From positions 1 through 64,000 of the forward strand of contig NZ_JALQEM010000025.1 of assembly GCF_023630705.1 (NCBI RefSeq): 64,000 bases of DNA, given 5' to 3'. The number at the start of each line of letters is the position of its first letter. The stretch's first letter is position 1. A program made the translations under genes and the position numbers. Positions 45,718 to 55,364 of this stretch are shown here, piece by piece. The notes beneath the pieces are model-generated. The model worked only from the letters and a program-made list of their open reading frames with translations, searched no databases and was not told the origin of the DNA. The stretch comes from Caballeronia sp. GAFFF1. GTDB taxonomy: Bacteria > Pseudomonadota > Gammaproteobacteria > Burkholderiales > Burkholderiaceae.

Positions 45718-45834
45718 TTGTCTGACGTCTTATCTATAGTACCGTCGCTTTTAGTTCCTGAAACAGTCGAGTTAACCCGCACTGCTGCCAGCCTACCAAG
45801 GCCTCGCACGCTCGAATGTTGTATGACGTCTTAT
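45718..45834. promoter_or_regulatory. Two copies of a 16-bp direct repeat upstream of garL
   Basis: TTGTCTGACGTCTTAT (45718-45733) and TTGTATGACGTCTTAT (45819-45834), 101 bp apart. They differ at one base and contain the palindrome TGACGTC. The spacing is close to ten helical turns. The likely role is a repressor or activator site pair for the garLR genes. Confidence 0.55.
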
Positions 45835-46161
45835 TTTGACCTTTGATGGCGCCGTCCCCGCTTCTTTGCTGCAAGCCTGTGTTCTCAGCAGCCCAACCGC
45901 GCGTCTAAGTAAACAAAAGGATCGCATGTGTATACGTGGTAGTAGTTAACAAGCCTCCCATGAAACAGTGGATAACCGGCTTCGCGCGTTTCGCGTCAGA
46001 CACTTGCGAAGTAAACAACTTCGGTATGGCAACGAAGTTTTCGGCGCGACGAGAGGACAACTTTCAGCGCGTTCGACGGGGCGCAGACTTATGCAGAAAC
46101 GGCGAACAGGTTTCGCGGTGCGGTGGTCACAGGGTTGTCCACAGCGACATAGTCGGCGGTT

Positions 46162-46190
46162 AAAAAAAAGCGCCTCCGAGGAGACGCTTT
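46162..46190 (-). terminator. glmS terminator
   Basis: On the minus strand AAAGCGTCTCC then GGAGGCGCTTT (one G-U pair) followed by a run of T, about 30 bp past the glmS stop. Confidence 0.8.
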
Positions 46191-46216
46191 CGAGCTTTCG
46201 AGCCGACGAAACCAAC

Positions 46217-48034
46217 TCACTCCACCGTCACCGACTTCGCCAGATTGCGCGGCTTGTCGACATCCGTACCGCGCGCGCAAGCCGTGTGATACGCGAGCAA
46301 TTGCAGCGGCACGACGTGCAGGATCGGCGACAGCGCCCCGTAGTGCTCAGGCATGCGGATCACATGAATGCCGTCTTCGCTGACGATGCGCGTGTCCGCA
46401 TCCGCGAACACATAAAGCTCGCCGCCACGCGCCCGCACTTCCTGCATGTTCGACTTCAGCTTCTCCAACAGCGCGTCGTTCGGCGCGACGGTCACGACCG
46501 GCATCGCCTCGGTCACGAGCGCGAGCGGCCCGTGCTTCAGTTCGCCGGCCGGGTACGCTTCCGCGTGGATATACGAAATCTCCTTCAGCTTCAGCGCGCC
46601 TTCGAGCGCGATCGGGTAATGCAGCCCGCGGCCAAGGAACAGCGCATTCTCCTTGCGCGCGAACTCTTCTGACCACGCGATAATCTGCGGCTCCAGCGCC
46701 AGCACGCTATTGAGCGCCGCAGGCAAATGACGCAACTGACCGAGATACGCCGCTTCCTGCTTCGCATCGACGCGGCCGCGCATCTTCGCCAGGGTCACCG
46801 CGAGCACGAACAGGCCGACAAGCTGCGTCGTGAACGCCTTGGTCGACGCCACGCCGATTTCGGTCCCCGCGTGCGTCAGAAACGCGAGTTCCGTCTGGCG
46901 CACCATCGCGCTCGTCCCTACGTTGCAGACGGCGAGCGTATGCGCGTGCCCGAGCGATTGCGCGTGCTTGAGCGCGGCGAGCGTATCGGCGGTTTCGCCC
47001 GACTGCGAGATGACGACAACCAGCGCCTTCGGATTCGGCACCGACTCGCGATACCGGTACTCGCTCGCAATCTCGACTTGCGTCGGAATCTTCGCGATGG
47101 ATTCGAGCCAGTACTTCGCCGTCAGCCCCGAGTAATAGCTCGTGCCGCACGCGAGAATCAGGAGACTGTCGATGCCCGAGAACACGTCGCCCGCTTCCTC
47201 GCCGAAGAGACGCGGCTCGAAACTGTCGGCTTGCGGAATGGTGTCCGTGATTGCGCGCGGCTGCTCGAAAATCTCCTTCTGCATGAAATGGCGATACGGC
47301 CCGAGCTCCACCGCGCCGCCATAAGCCGTCACGACGCGCACTTCGCGCTCGGCGGGCAAGCCGTCGCGGTCGGCGATCTTCACGCCGTCGAGCGAGATTT
47401 CGACGACATCGCCTTCTTCCAGAAACGCGAAGCGGTCGGTGCTGCCGGCGAGCGCGAGCGCGTCCGATGCCAGGAAGTTCTCTCCCTGGCCCACGCCCAC
47501 GACGAGCGGCGAACCCTGGCGCGCGCCCACGACCGTATGCGGCTGATCCTTATGCATCACCGCGATGGCGTACGCGCCGTGCAGTTGCTTGACGGCCTCG
47601 CGCACGGTCTGGAACAGATCGCCGCGATACATGCTGTGAATCAGATGCGCGATGACCTCGGTATCCGTCTGCGACACGAACTCATAGCCCTTGTCGCGCA
47701 GCGTCGCGCGCAGCGACTCGTAGTTCTCGATGATCCCGTTATGCACCAGCGCGACGGTATCGCGCGAAAAGATCGGGTGCGCGTTGTCGGTGACCGGCGC
47801 GCCGTGCGTCGCCCAGCGGGTGTGCGCAATGCCCGTCATGCCGCCGATGCCCGTTTCCCGCACTTGCGCGTCGAGATCCGACACGCGCGCGACGCTGCGC
47901 GCCCGGCGCGGCTCGCCGTTGCTCAGCACAGCCACGCCGCACGAGTCGTAGCCGCGATATTCGAGCCGCCGCAATCCTTCGACGAGCACCGAGACGATAT
48001 TCCGTTGCGCAACCGCGCCGACAATTCCGCACAT
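46217..48034 (-). CDS. glmS: Glutamine--fructose-6-phosphate aminotransferase (isomerizing)
   Basis: 605 residues. Makes glucosamine-6-phosphate, the first step to UDP-GlcNAc. The N-terminal class II glutamine amidotransferase starts MCGIVG with catalytic Cys 2 ([17 protein letters not shown] follows). The C-terminal half has two SIS domains ([17 protein letters not shown] near residue 300; [36 protein letters not shown] near 480) and ends SVTVE, as in all GlmS. It follows glmU on the same strand, but with an intervening hairpin. Confidence 0.97.
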   Translation of the reverse strand: MCGIVGAVAQRNIVSVLVEGLRRLEYRGYDSCGVAVLSNGEPRRARSVARVSDLDAQVRETGIGGMTGIAHTRWATHGAPVTDNAHPIFSRDTVALVHNGIIENYESLRATLRDKGYEFVSQTDTEVIAHLIHSMYRGDLFQTVREAVKQLHGAYAIAVMHKDQPHTVVGARQGSPLVVGVGQGENFLASDALALAGSTDRFAFLEEGDVVEISLDGVKIADRDGLPAEREVRVVTAYGGAVELGPYRHFMQKEIFEQPRAITDTIPQADSFEPRLFGEEAGDVFSGIDSLLILACGTSYYSGLTAKYWLESIAKIPTQVEIASEYRYRESVPNPKALVVVISQSGETADTLAALKHAQSLGHAHTLAVCNVGTSAMVRQTELAFLTHAGTEIGVASTKAFTTQLVGLFVLAVTLAKMRGRVDAKQEAAYLGQLRHLPAALNSVLALEPQIIAWSEEFARKENALFLGRGLHYPIALEGALKLKEISYIHAEAYPAGELKHGPLALVTEAMPVVTVAPNDALLEKLKSNMQEVRARGGELYVFADADTRIVSEDGIHVIRMPEHYGALSPILHVVPLQLLAYHTACARGTDVDKPRNLAKSVTVE

Positions 48035-48072
48035 GTCGTTATTCCTTTGATGTCAAAACCGAACGCACAATG

Positions 48073-48099
48073 AAAAAAAGCCGAGCCTTCCGGCCCGGC
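48073..48099 (-). terminator. Hairpin with U-run between glmU and glmS
   Basis: On the minus strand GCCGGGCC-GGAA-GGCTCGGC (one G-U pair) followed by seven T. It lies 10 bp after the glmU stop and 39 bp before the glmS start, so glmU transcription may end or attenuate here. Confidence 0.75.
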
Positions 48100-48109
48100 C
48101 TCGCGCGCT

Positions 48110-49471
48110 TCACACTTTCTTTTTGGTCGGCCGGATGTAGCCCGTCTTGCTGACCTGGTGCTTTTCGTTCAGCACCAGTTCGCCTTCGCCGACATCCTTC
48201 CAGACGGTCGTGCCCGCCGCGATGGTCACGCCGCGCCCGACGCGCACCGGCGCCACGAGCTGCGTATCCGAGCCGATGAACACGTCGTCGCCGATCACGG
48301 TGCGATGCTTGTTCGCGCCGTCGTAATTGCAGGTGATCGTGCCCGCGCCCACGTTGACGCGCGCACCGATATCCGAATCGCCGATATAAGTGAGGTGGTT
48401 CGCCTTCGAGCCGCGGCCCATCACGGCGTTCTTCACTTCCACGAAATTGCCGACATGCGCTTCGTCGCCGAGCACGGCGCCCGGACGCAGCCGCGCGTAC
48501 GGTCCGAGCACGACGTTCGCGCCGGCGGTGCCGCCTTCGATATGCGTGTACGCATCGACGCGCGTTCCCGCGCCGATCGACGCATCGCGAATCACGCAGT
48601 TCGGCCCGATGCTCACGTTGTCGCCAAGCGTCACGCGGCCTTCGAACACGCAGTTGACGTCGATAGACACGTCCGCGCCGCATTCGAGCGTGCCGCGCAC
48701 GTCGATGCGCGCAGGATCGGCGAGCGTCACGCCCGCTTCCAGCAGCGCATACGCGACGTTACGCTGATGGATGCGCTCCAGTTCGGCCAGTTGAACCTTG
48801 CTGTTCACGCCGAGCGTTTCCCACTCGGCGTCCGGCTGCGCGGTGACAACTTCGACGCCCGCTTCGATCGCGCGCTCGACGACGTCCGTCAGATAGAACT
48901 CGCCCTGCGCGTTGTCGTTCTTCAGCGACGCGAGCCATTGTTCGAGCGTGCGCGTCGGGGAAACGACGATGCCCGTGTTGATCTCGGTGATGCGCCGCTC
49001 CGCTTCGCTCGCGTCTTTCTGCTCGACGATCTTTCGCACCGCGCCGCCCGCGTCGCGCACGATGCGCCCGTAGCCGGTCGGATCGTCCACCGTCACGGTC
49101 AGCACGCCGTAGCGTTCGCTGCTGGCGGCATCGAGCAGACGCTTCAGCGTGCTCGCGCGCGTGAGCGGCACGTCGCCGTACAAAACGAGCGTCGGCACCG
49201 AGGAATCCAGAAGCGGCAGCGCCTGCTGCACGGCGTGTCCCGTGCCGAGCTGCTGCTCCTGCACGGCGAATTGCACGTCGGGCGCGCCGACGGCTTCGCG
49301 CACCTTCTCGGCGCCGTGTCCGATCACCACGACGAGGCGCGTGGGCGAAAGCGTTCGCGCCGTGTCGATGACATGCGCGAGGAGCGGCCGGCCCGCCAGA
49401 GGATGAAGGACTTTCGGCAGGGCGGAGCGCATGCGCTTGCCCATGCCGGCAGCCAGAATCACGATGTTCAT
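48110..49471 (-). CDS. glmU: Bifunctional UDP-GlcNAc pyrophosphorylase / GlcN-1-P acetyltransferase
   Basis: 453 residues (E. coli 456). N-terminal pyrophosphorylase starts with the nucleotide loop [19 protein letters not shown] (residues 6-24). The C-terminal half is a left-handed beta-helix of hexapeptide repeats ([18 protein letters not shown]...), ending in the acetyltransferase KKKV tail. Start ATG 49471 gives MNIVILAAG, the normal opening. Together with glmS it makes UDP-GlcNAc for peptidoglycan and LPS. Confidence 0.97.
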   Translation of the reverse strand: MNIVILAAGMGKRMRSALPKVLHPLAGRPLLAHVIDTARTLSPTRLVVVIGHGAEKVREAVGAPDVQFAVQEQQLGTGHAVQQALPLLDSSVPTLVLYGDVPLTRASTLKRLLDAASSERYGVLTVTVDDPTGYGRIVRDAGGAVRKIVEQKDASEAERRITEINTGIVVSPTRTLEQWLASLKNDNAQGEFYLTDVVERAIEAGVEVVTAQPDAEWETLGVNSKVQLAELERIHQRNVAYALLEAGVTLADPARIDVRGTLECGADVSIDVNCVFEGRVTLGDNVSIGPNCVIRDASIGAGTRVDAYTHIEGGTAGANVVLGPYARLRPGAVLGDEAHVGNFVEVKNAVMGRGSKANHLTYIGDSDIGARVNVGAGTITCNYDGANKHRTVIGDDVFIGSDTQLVAPVRVGRGVTIAAGTTVWKDVGEGELVLNEKHQVSKTGYIRPTKKKV

Positions 49472-49568
49472 CGCTTGAGTTCTGCAGGTTTCAGGTCGCG
49501 CCAATATAGCATGCGAACTTTTTCGAAAATGCGTGCGAAAGCCGCGCCGCGTCTCGTGCTACGGGCTT

Positions 49569-50528
49569 TCACAGATCGTCGAACTGGACAATTGAAATGG
49601 CGTTTCGCGATGCTGACGGTTCGCTTGCGCACGGTTCTTCGTCGAACGCGATATCGCCTTGCGGATCGGCCTCGCCGGTGGCCCGCAGGCTCGCGAACGG
49701 AAAGAGCGCCGGATCCATCAGATGCGACGGCACCACCTTCGAGAGCGCATTGAACATGTTCTCGACGCGCCCCGGAAAACGCTTGTCCCACTCGCGAATC
49801 AGCGCCTTCATTTCGGCGCGCTTCAGGTTCGGCTGACTGCCGCACAGGTTGCACGGAATGATGGGAAATTCGCGCAGTTCGGCGAACTTTTCCAGGTCCG
49901 TTTCCTTGACGTACGCGAGCGGACGGATCACCACGTTCTTGCCGTCGTCGGATTGCAGCTTGGGCGGCATGCCCTTCAGCTTGCCGCCGTAGAACATGTT
50001 GAGCAGAAGCGTTTGCAGAATGTCGTCGCGATGATGCCCGAGCGCGATCTTCGTCGCGCCGAGTTCGCCCGCCACGCGATACAGAATGCCGCGCCGCAGC
50101 CGCGAGCACAGCGAACACGTCGTCTTGCCTTCCGGCACCAGCCGCTTGACGATGCTGTACGTGTCCTGATTCTCGATGTGAAACGGAATGTCGAGCCTGG
50201 CTAAATACTCGGGCAGCACGTGCTCCGGAAAACCCGGCTGCTTCTGATCGAGATTGACGGCGACGATATCGAAGTCGATCGGCGCGCGCTCGCGCAGGCG
50301 CATGAGGATATCGAGCATCGCGTAGCTGTCCTTGCCGCCGGACAGGCAGACCATGACCTTGTCGCCCTGCTCGATCATGTTGAAGTCGCCGATTGCCTGC
50401 CCGACCTGACGCACGATCCGCTTGAAGAGCTTATTGTTCTCGTACGCTTCCTTCTGCTCGCGCCTGGTCAACGCCTCGCGCGCGGGCTTCTCTTCTGCTG
50501 CGTGCTCCATGGCTTCACGCGCGTTCAT
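49569..50528 (-). CDS. ttcA: tRNA 2-thiocytidine biosynthesis protein TtcA
   Basis: 319 residues from ATG 50528. Thiolates C32 of some tRNAs. PP-loop ATP motif SGGKDS (near residue 63), central [14 protein letters not shown] with the two Cys that bind the Fe-S cluster (near 137), HHRDD and the third Cys pair in IPCNLCGSQ (near 225). It overlaps the end of folB by four bases, showing co-transcription. The C-terminus of about 30 residues is acidic and variable. Confidence 0.95.
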   Translation of the reverse strand: MNAREAMEHAAEEKPAREALTRREQKEAYENNKLFKRIVRQVGQAIGDFNMIEQGDKVMVCLSGGKDSYAMLDILMRLRERAPIDFDIVAVNLDQKQPGFPEHVLPEYLARLDIPFHIENQDTYSIVKRLVPEGKTTCSLCSRLRRGILYRVAGELGATKIALGHHRDDILQTLLLNMFYGGKLKGMPPKLQSDDGKNVVIRPLAYVKETDLEKFAELREFPIIPCNLCGSQPNLKRAEMKALIREWDKRFPGRVENMFNALSKVVPSHLMDPALFPFASLRATGEADPQGDIAFDEEPCASEPSASRNAISIVQFDDL

Positions 50529-50938
50529 GCTCGTTCCTCTTTGATGCGAAAGACTTCGACGCCCACGGCGTCGCAGTCGGGATAGACATCGGGCTTTTGC
50601 GTCGATACCGCGACCGCGCGCACGTTCGGATGCGCGAGCAAGGCGGCGGCGACGTCGTCGCACAGCGTTTCCTGTAGATGGATGTGGCCGCGATTCACGC
50701 GCGCCGCGATGGTCGAGCGCATGAAGTCGTAATCGACCACTTCGGAGAGCTTGTCCGCGACGGGCGTGGACAGCGCGAGCGGCACGAACAGCTCGACGTT
50801 GAACACCACGCGCTGCTCGCCGCGCTTTTCGAAGTCATGCACGCCGATATTGATGCGCACTTCGTAGTTGCGCAGGAAAAGCCGCCGGCAATCGGTCAGC
50901 CGGGGATGAGAAAGTGCGGCAAGCATGGCGTTATCCAA
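50525..50938 (-). CDS. folB: Dihydroneopterin aldolase
   Basis: 137 residues. Cleaves 7,8-dihydroneopterin to 6-hydroxymethyl-dihydropterin and glycolaldehyde in folate synthesis. Family features: [24 protein letters not shown] at the N-terminus, [13 protein letters not shown], and the catalytic Lys expected in [12 protein letters not shown] near residue 115. It overlaps ttcA by four bases and follows a pteridine-reductase-like SDR, so SDR-folB-ttcA form one operon. Confidence 0.92.
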   Translation of the reverse strand: MDNAMLAALSHPRLTDCRRLFLRNYEVRINIGVHDFEKRGEQRVVFNVELFVPLALSTPVADKLSEVVDYDFMRSTIAARVNRGHIHLQETLCDDVAAALLAHPNVRAVAVSTQKPDVYPDCDAVGVEVFRIKEERA

Positions 50939-50956
50939 TAGTTATCGCGGCGCGGT

Positions 50957-51826
50957 TCAGATTTTTTCCGCGCCGATCATGTACATCACGTCGCGCGGGC
51001 TCGGCACGAGATGCTGGCCGCCATCGACCACGAGCGTCGTGCCGGTCACGCCGTGCGCGTTCGCCAGATAGCAGGCGGCCTGCGCCACGTCCGCAACGGT
51101 CGATGCGCGCTTGAGCGGCGTCACGCGATGCGCCGCTTCGAACGATTCGGGCGTCTGCGCGGCCGAGATCAGCGTGAGGCCCGGCGCCAGCCCGACCACG
51201 CGCAGTTTCGGCGCGAGCGCCTGCGCGAGCGCGACGGTAGCCGTGTCGAGCGCCGCCTTCGTCAGCGTGTACGACAGGTAATCCGGGTTCATGTTGTACA
51301 GCTTCTGGTCGAGCACGTTGATGACCACGGCGCGCAGCGATTCGTCGTCTTCAGCGGCATCGGGCGTGGCTTCGTGCAGCGTGCGCGCCAGCGTGAGCGG
51401 CGCGGCGACGTTGACGGCGGTCATCTGCATGAGCTTCGCGTAGCCGAAGTCGGCGGCGGTGTCTTCATCGAAACGCGATGCGCAATTCACGACGCAATGC
51501 AGAGCGCCGAAGGTTTCGACGCACGCCGGCACGAGCCGCGCGACTTCGGCTTCGATGCGGAGATCCGCGTTCAGCGCAACCGCGCGCCGCCCGAGCGATT
51601 CGATTTGCGCGACCGTTTCGCGCGCTTCCTGCTCCGAGCGGCCGTAATGCACGCCGACGTCCCAGCCTTGCCGCGCGAATTCCAGCGCGATGCCCCGCCC
51701 GATGCGCTTTCCGGCGCCCGTCACGAGCACGGCGCGTCCGCGCTGCGTGGATGACGCCGGCGAGAAAGGCGCATTCGCGCCCGAAGACGGCGAATTGGCG
51801 GGAGAAAGCGGCGTGGAGGCGCTCAT
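50957..51826 (-). CDS. SDR-family oxidoreductase, FolM-like
   Basis: 289 residues. The first 30 are Ser/Ala/Pro-rich, then the classical SDR fold: VLVTGAGKRIGRGIALEF (near residue 35), VNCASR (NAG equivalent), active-site YLSYTLTKAALD (Tyr-x3-Lys, near 186). Its place directly before folB suggests dihydromonapterin or pteridine reductase activity, as for E. coli FolM; inferred from context. Its start is 13 bp from the divergent methyltransferase start. Confidence 0.85.
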   Translation of the reverse strand: MSASTPLSPANSPSSGANAPFSPASSTQRGRAVLVTGAGKRIGRGIALEFARQGWDVGVHYGRSEQEARETVAQIESLGRRAVALNADLRIEAEVARLVPACVETFGALHCVVNCASRFDEDTAADFGYAKLMQMTAVNVAAPLTLARTLHEATPDAAEDDESLRAVVINVLDQKLYNMNPDYLSYTLTKAALDTATVALAQALAPKLRVVGLAPGLTLISAAQTPESFEAAHRVTPLKRASTVADVAQAACYLANAHGVTGTTLVVDGGQHLVPSPRDVMYMIGAEKI

Positions 51827-51839
51827 TTACAATACTGGG

Positions 51840-53045
51840 ATGAATCCGAATCGACCAACCGATAGTTTACCTGCTCCCGGCCCCGACGCGCTCGCGCAAT
51901 CGGCCGCGCTGACGCGGGCGATCCGAGAACGCATCGCGGCGGCGGGCGGCTGGCTGCCGTTCGACCAGTACATGGAACTCGCGCTTTACGCGCCCGGCCT
52001 CGGCTACTACAGCGGCGGCGCCATGAAATTCGGCCGTCGCGCCGACGATGGCAGCGACTTCATCACCGCGCCCGAGCTGTCGCCGCTCTTTGCGACGACG
52101 CTCGCGCGACCCATCGCGCAGGCTTTGCAGGAAAGCGGCACGCGGCGCGTGATGGAATTCGGCGCGGGCACGGGCAAGCTCGCGGCGGGTTTGCTGACGG
52201 CGCTCGCCGACCTCGGCGTAGAGATAGACGGTTACGCGATCGTCGATCTGTCAGGCGAACTGCGCGAGCGTCAACGCGCGACGATTCAGGCGCAAGCGCC
52301 TGCTCAGGCCGCGAAGGTCGAATGGCTGGACGCGCTGCCCGATGCGTTCGAAGGCGTGGTGATCGGCAATGAAGTGCTGGACGCGATGCCGGTGCGTCTC
52401 GTCGTGCGCAAGCTGGGCGCGTGGCACGAACGCGGCGTGGTAATCGAGAACGAAGGCTTCGCTTTCGATGATCGCGCGGTCACGCCGGATGCGCAGATCG
52501 AACTGATCGACGCGGCCATCGACGAAGCGAACGACGACGAGCCATTCACCGAATACCTGACGGAGACGCACGAGGCCGCGCTCGCGTTCACGAAGACGGT
52601 TTGCACGATGCTCACGCGCGGCGCGGCGTTTTTCATCGACTATGGCTTTCCGCGGCGCGAGTTCTATCACGCGCAGCGCGCGACGGGCACGTTGATGTGT
52701 CATTACCGGCATCGCGCGCATGCGGACCCGTTCCTTTATCCGGGATTGCAGGATTTGACGGCGCACGTCGAGTTCACGGGCATCGCGGAGGCCGGCGTGG
52801 AAACGGGCGCGGATCTGCTCGGCTTCACGTCGCAGGCGCGGTTTCTGATGAATGCCGGCATCACCGATGTGCTCAGCGCGCTCGATCCTGCGGACGTGAA
52901 GCGATTTCTGCCTGCGGCGAATGCGGTGCAGAAGCTGCTCTCGGAAGCCGAGATGGGCGAGCTATTCAAGGTAATCGCGTTCTCGCGCGGCATCGAAGGG
53001 ACGCTCGATGCCTTCGCTGCGGGCGATCGTTCGCACGCGCTATGA
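51840..53045 (+). CDS. MidA/NDUFAF7-type SAM-dependent methyltransferase
   Basis: 401 residues from ATG 51840. Family wording: PFDQYMELALYAPGLGYYSGG near residue 40, ITAPELSPLFATTLARP, SAM motif MEFGAGTGKLAAGLL (near 105) and GNEVLDAMPVRLVV (near 178). NDUFAF7 symmetrically dimethylates an Arg of a complex I subunit in mitochondria. The bacterial role may be similar but is not shown. Overlaps nothing; DUF2905 gene follows 10 bp later. Confidence 0.9.
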   Translation: MNPNRPTDSLPAPGPDALAQSAALTRAIRERIAAAGGWLPFDQYMELALYAPGLGYYSGGAMKFGRRADDGSDFITAPELSPLFATTLARPIAQALQESGTRRVMEFGAGTGKLAAGLLTALADLGVEIDGYAIVDLSGELRERQRATIQAQAPAQAAKVEWLDALPDAFEGVVIGNEVLDAMPVRLVVRKLGAWHERGVVIENEGFAFDDRAVTPDAQIELIDAAIDEANDDEPFTEYLTETHEAALAFTKTVCTMLTRGAAFFIDYGFPRREFYHAQRATGTLMCHYRHRAHADPFLYPGLQDLTAHVEFTGIAEAGVETGADLLGFTSQARFLMNAGITDVLSALDPADVKRFLPAANAVQKLLSEAEMGELFKVIAFSRGIEGTLDAFAAGDRSHAL

Positions 53046-53055
53046 GGCCGCAGTC

Positions 53056-53250
53056 ATGATTCGCTGGGTGGTCACGACGTTTATCGCGCTTGCGATTCTT
53101 TCCGGGTCGATGCCGTGGCTCAGGAAGTTTGGCATCGGGCGGTTGCCCGGGGATTTTACTTTGCGGATTTTTGGGCGGGAGTACTCGTTTCCGTTTATGT
53201 CTACGGTGGTCATTTCTATTCTGCTTTCTTTGATTGCGCGGGCGCTCTGA
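53056..53250 (+). CDS. DUF2905 small membrane protein
   Basis: 64 residues from ATG 53056. Two hydrophobic helices (VVTTFIALAILSGSMPWL and STVVISILLSLIARAL) with the DUF2905 signature GRLPGDFTLRIFGREYSFPF between them, in the expected length range. Membrane protein of unknown role. It directly follows the methyltransferase gene and is probably co-transcribed with it. Confidence 0.88.
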   Translation: MIRWVVTTFIALAILSGSMPWLRKFGIGRLPGDFTLRIFGREYSFPFMSTVVISILLSLIARAL

Positions 53251-53331
53251 TTTTTTGCCTTTCGGCGCGGCGCGGCTCGGCTCGGCAGGCTCCGCTATCG
53301 CGCTCGGTCTTCTGCTGCTTTTTTTCGTGAC

Positions 53332-54015
53332 ACTTGTATTCGTGTCGGTCTATTGGCGTTGCCCCTCCCCGGGGCGGGGGTCACTTTCTTTGCTGCTGCA
53401 AAGAAAGTAACCAAAGAAAGCAGCTTTTTTTCTGGCCCGCAGCATCTAGAGCGTGGTCACTTCGCAGAGAAGCATCGGCACTCAGCTTGAATCAACCCTG
53501 AATCACCCTCCGCGCCCGCTGTCCGCCACGTCCTCCGAGCCCCTCGGCTCGATAAAACCAACAGGACACAACCGCTGTGCCTAAAATTGACGCGTGCCAA
53601 GGCCAAGGCCAAGGCCAAGGCAAAGGCAAAGGCAAAGTCGTGCCAAGCCAAGCCACTTGCCGACGGTCAACAGGATCCGCAAAGAATCGCCATCGGCGAC
53701 AAGCGCGGGCATACGCGTCGAGTCCGAACGTGCCTAGGGTAGGAGTTCTCGTTGATTTCGTTGTTTAGTGACGCGAAGTGCCCCACTGGTTTTATCGAGC
53801 CAAGGGGCTCGGAGGACGTGGTGCTCAGTGGGCGTGGAGGGTGATTCAAGGTTGATTGAAGCTGAGTGCCAATGCTTTTCTGCGGAGTGACCACGCTCTT
53901 GCTGCTGCGGGCCAAGAAAAAAGCTGCTTTCTTTGGTTACTTTCTTTGCAGCAGCAAAGAAAGTGACCCCCGCCCCGGGGAGGGGCAACGCCAATAGACC
54001 GACACGAATACAAGT
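53332..54015. repeat. Long inverted repeat: two 229-bp arms around a 226-bp spacer
   Basis: Left arm 53332-53560 and right arm 53787-54015 are reverse complements. The outer roughly 100 bp of each arm match exactly, including the smaller perfect hairpin CTTTCTTTGC-TGCT-GCAAAGAAAG and CCCCTCCCCGGGGCGGGGG. The inner 130 bp match at about 85-90 percent, with a dozen or more substitutions. Everything lies between the DUF2905 gene and cca. The arms could pair into a large stem in DNA or in RNA read from either side. No convincing gene is present in the 850 bp from 53251 to 54101. Confidence 0.93.
53596..53637 (+). repeat. Hexanucleotide microsatellite in the spacer
   Basis: Four GCCAAG units followed by three GCAAAG units, in a perfect hexamer register, 42 bp. 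It translates as alternating residues (QGQGQG then KGKGKG, or AL-rich on the other strand) in short, otherwise unconvincing frames. It lies in the centre of the long inverted repeat. Confidence 0.9.
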
Positions 54016-54101
54016 TTCATTAAAGAAAGAGCACACCGAGCGTTACGGCGTAAAGACCGCCCAAATCAGAGCGCACCACTCGCCCAAGCCAAACCCAAAG
54101 T

Positions 54102-55364
54102 TCAAGAAGAACAAAGTGCCCCCGAGCGCCCCCCGCTCAACACCCGCCCGACCGCCTCCACCCTCGCCTCATGCACCGCATCCTTGATCCGCGAAGGCTC
54201 ATGCGCAAACCGCTGCGCCACAGCCCCGGCATCGACCGACCGCGCCGCCACGAGCGTCTCCCGCAGCCGCTCCGCCTGCGGATACGCCTTCTGCTCGAGC
54301 CCCAGCCGCCCGCGCGCATCGGCAAGACACGCCTGTAGCGCCTCGGCAAAGCGCGCCGGCTTGCGCAGTGCATCGGTGCGTTCGAAAAGCCGCACGAGCG
54401 CCGCCGCGCCCATGTCCATCACGCGATGAATATTGCCGTGCTCACGCGCAACGAGCATCGCCAGATCGCGGCATTCGTTCGGCACGCGCAAGCGCTCGCA
54501 CAACGGCTTCAGCAAATCGACGCTGCGTCCCTCGTGCCCGAGATGCCGCGGCAAGATATCGTCCGGCGTCGTCGCCTTGCCCAGATCGTGCGTGAGCGCG
54601 GCAAAGCGAACCGGCAGCGCATAGCCCTGCGAGGCCGCATAGTCGACCACCATCATCACATGCACGCCCGTGTCCACTTCCGGGTGATAGTCGGCGCGCT
54701 GCGGGACGCCCCACAGCGCATCCACCTCCGGCAGAATCCGCGCGAGCGCGCCGCAGCCGCGCAGCACCTCGAACATGCGCGACGGCCGCTTCTCCATCAG
54801 CCCGCGCGAAATCTCCTGCCACACGCGCTCGGGAACGAGCGCATCGACTTCGCCGGCTTCGACCATCTTCTTCATCAACGCTTCCGTGTCCGGCGCGACG
54901 GTGAAGTCCGCGAAACGCGCCGCAAACCGCGCAAGCCGAAGTATGCGCACTGGATCTTCAATGAACGCATCGCCCACATGCCGGAAACGCTTCGCGCTGA
55001 GGTCGCCCTGTCCGTCGAACGGGTCGATCACCGGACCGGTCAGCTCGCCTGCCGCGTTGACCTCGCGCGCCATCGCGTTGATCGTGAGATCGCGCCGCGC
55101 CAAGTCTTCCTCCAGCGTCACATCCGGCGAATAGTAGAACTGAAAGCCGTGATAGCCCGCCGCCGTCTTGCGCTCGGTCCGCGCGAGCGCGTATTCCTCG
55201 TGCGTCACCGGATGCAGGAACACCGGAAAGTCCTTGCCGACCGGCTTGTACCCTTGCGCGACCATCTGTTCGGGCGTCGCGCCGACGACCACGTAATCGC
55301 GGTCCACCACCGGCACGCCCAGCAACGCGTCGCGGATCGCGCCGCCTACCGCGTAAATATTCAT
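54102..55364 (-). CDS. cca: CCA-adding tRNA nucleotidyltransferase with HD domain
   Basis: 420 residues (E. coli Cca 412). Adds or repairs the 3' CCA of tRNAs. N-terminal polymerase: GGAIRDALLG (residues 7-16), DRDYVVV metal Asp motif, then RRDLTINAMA (near 92), EDPVRILRLARFAAR and the HD-domain phosphohydrolase THDLGK near residue 258. This is the multifunctional betaproteobacterial/enterobacterial type with 2',3'-cyclic phosphodiesterase activity expected. It overlaps the upstream GST stop by four bases. Confidence 0.95.
   Translation of the reverse strand: MNIYAVGGAIRDALLGVPVVDRDYVVVGATPEQMVAQGYKPVGKDFPVFLHPVTHEEYALARTERKTAAGYHGFQFYYSPDVTLEEDLARRDLTINAMAREVNAAGELTGPVIDPFDGQGDLSAKRFRHVGDAFIEDPVRILRLARFAARFADFTVAPDTEALMKKMVEAGEVDALVPERVWQEISRGLMEKRPSRMFEVLRGCGALARILPEVDALWGVPQRADYHPEVDTGVHVMMVVDYAASQGYALPVRFAALTHDLGKATTPDDILPRHLGHEGRSVDLLKPLCERLRVPNECRDLAMLVAREHGNIHRVMDMGAAALVRLFERTDALRKPARFAEALQACLADARGRLGLEQKAYPQAERLRETLVAARSVDAGAVAQRFAHEPSRIKDAVHEARVEAVGRVLSGGRSGALCSS

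Larger units (their letters stand above)
45665..46216. other. Intergenic stretch upstream of garL and after glmS
   Basis: About 550 bp with no supported gene. It holds the garL direct repeats, one DnaA-box-like sequence (TTGTCCACA, 46135-46143) and the glmS terminator at its right end. Short frames in it read as random translations. Confidence 0.5.

Noticed and set aside
46135..46143. DnaA-box-like TTGTCCACA, possible replication origin
   Set aside because: Only one good box, no AT-rich unwinding region, and no dnaA, dnaN or parAB nearby.
53577..53768. 63-residue frame in the inverted-repeat spacer with QGQGQG/KGKGKG
   Set aside because: It is a translation of the hexamer microsatellite, without ribosome binding site or conserved features.
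53332..54015. Insertion sequence
   Set aside because: There are inverted arms but no transposase frame, and I saw no flanking target-site duplication. A non-autonomous element remains possible and is reported as a finding.
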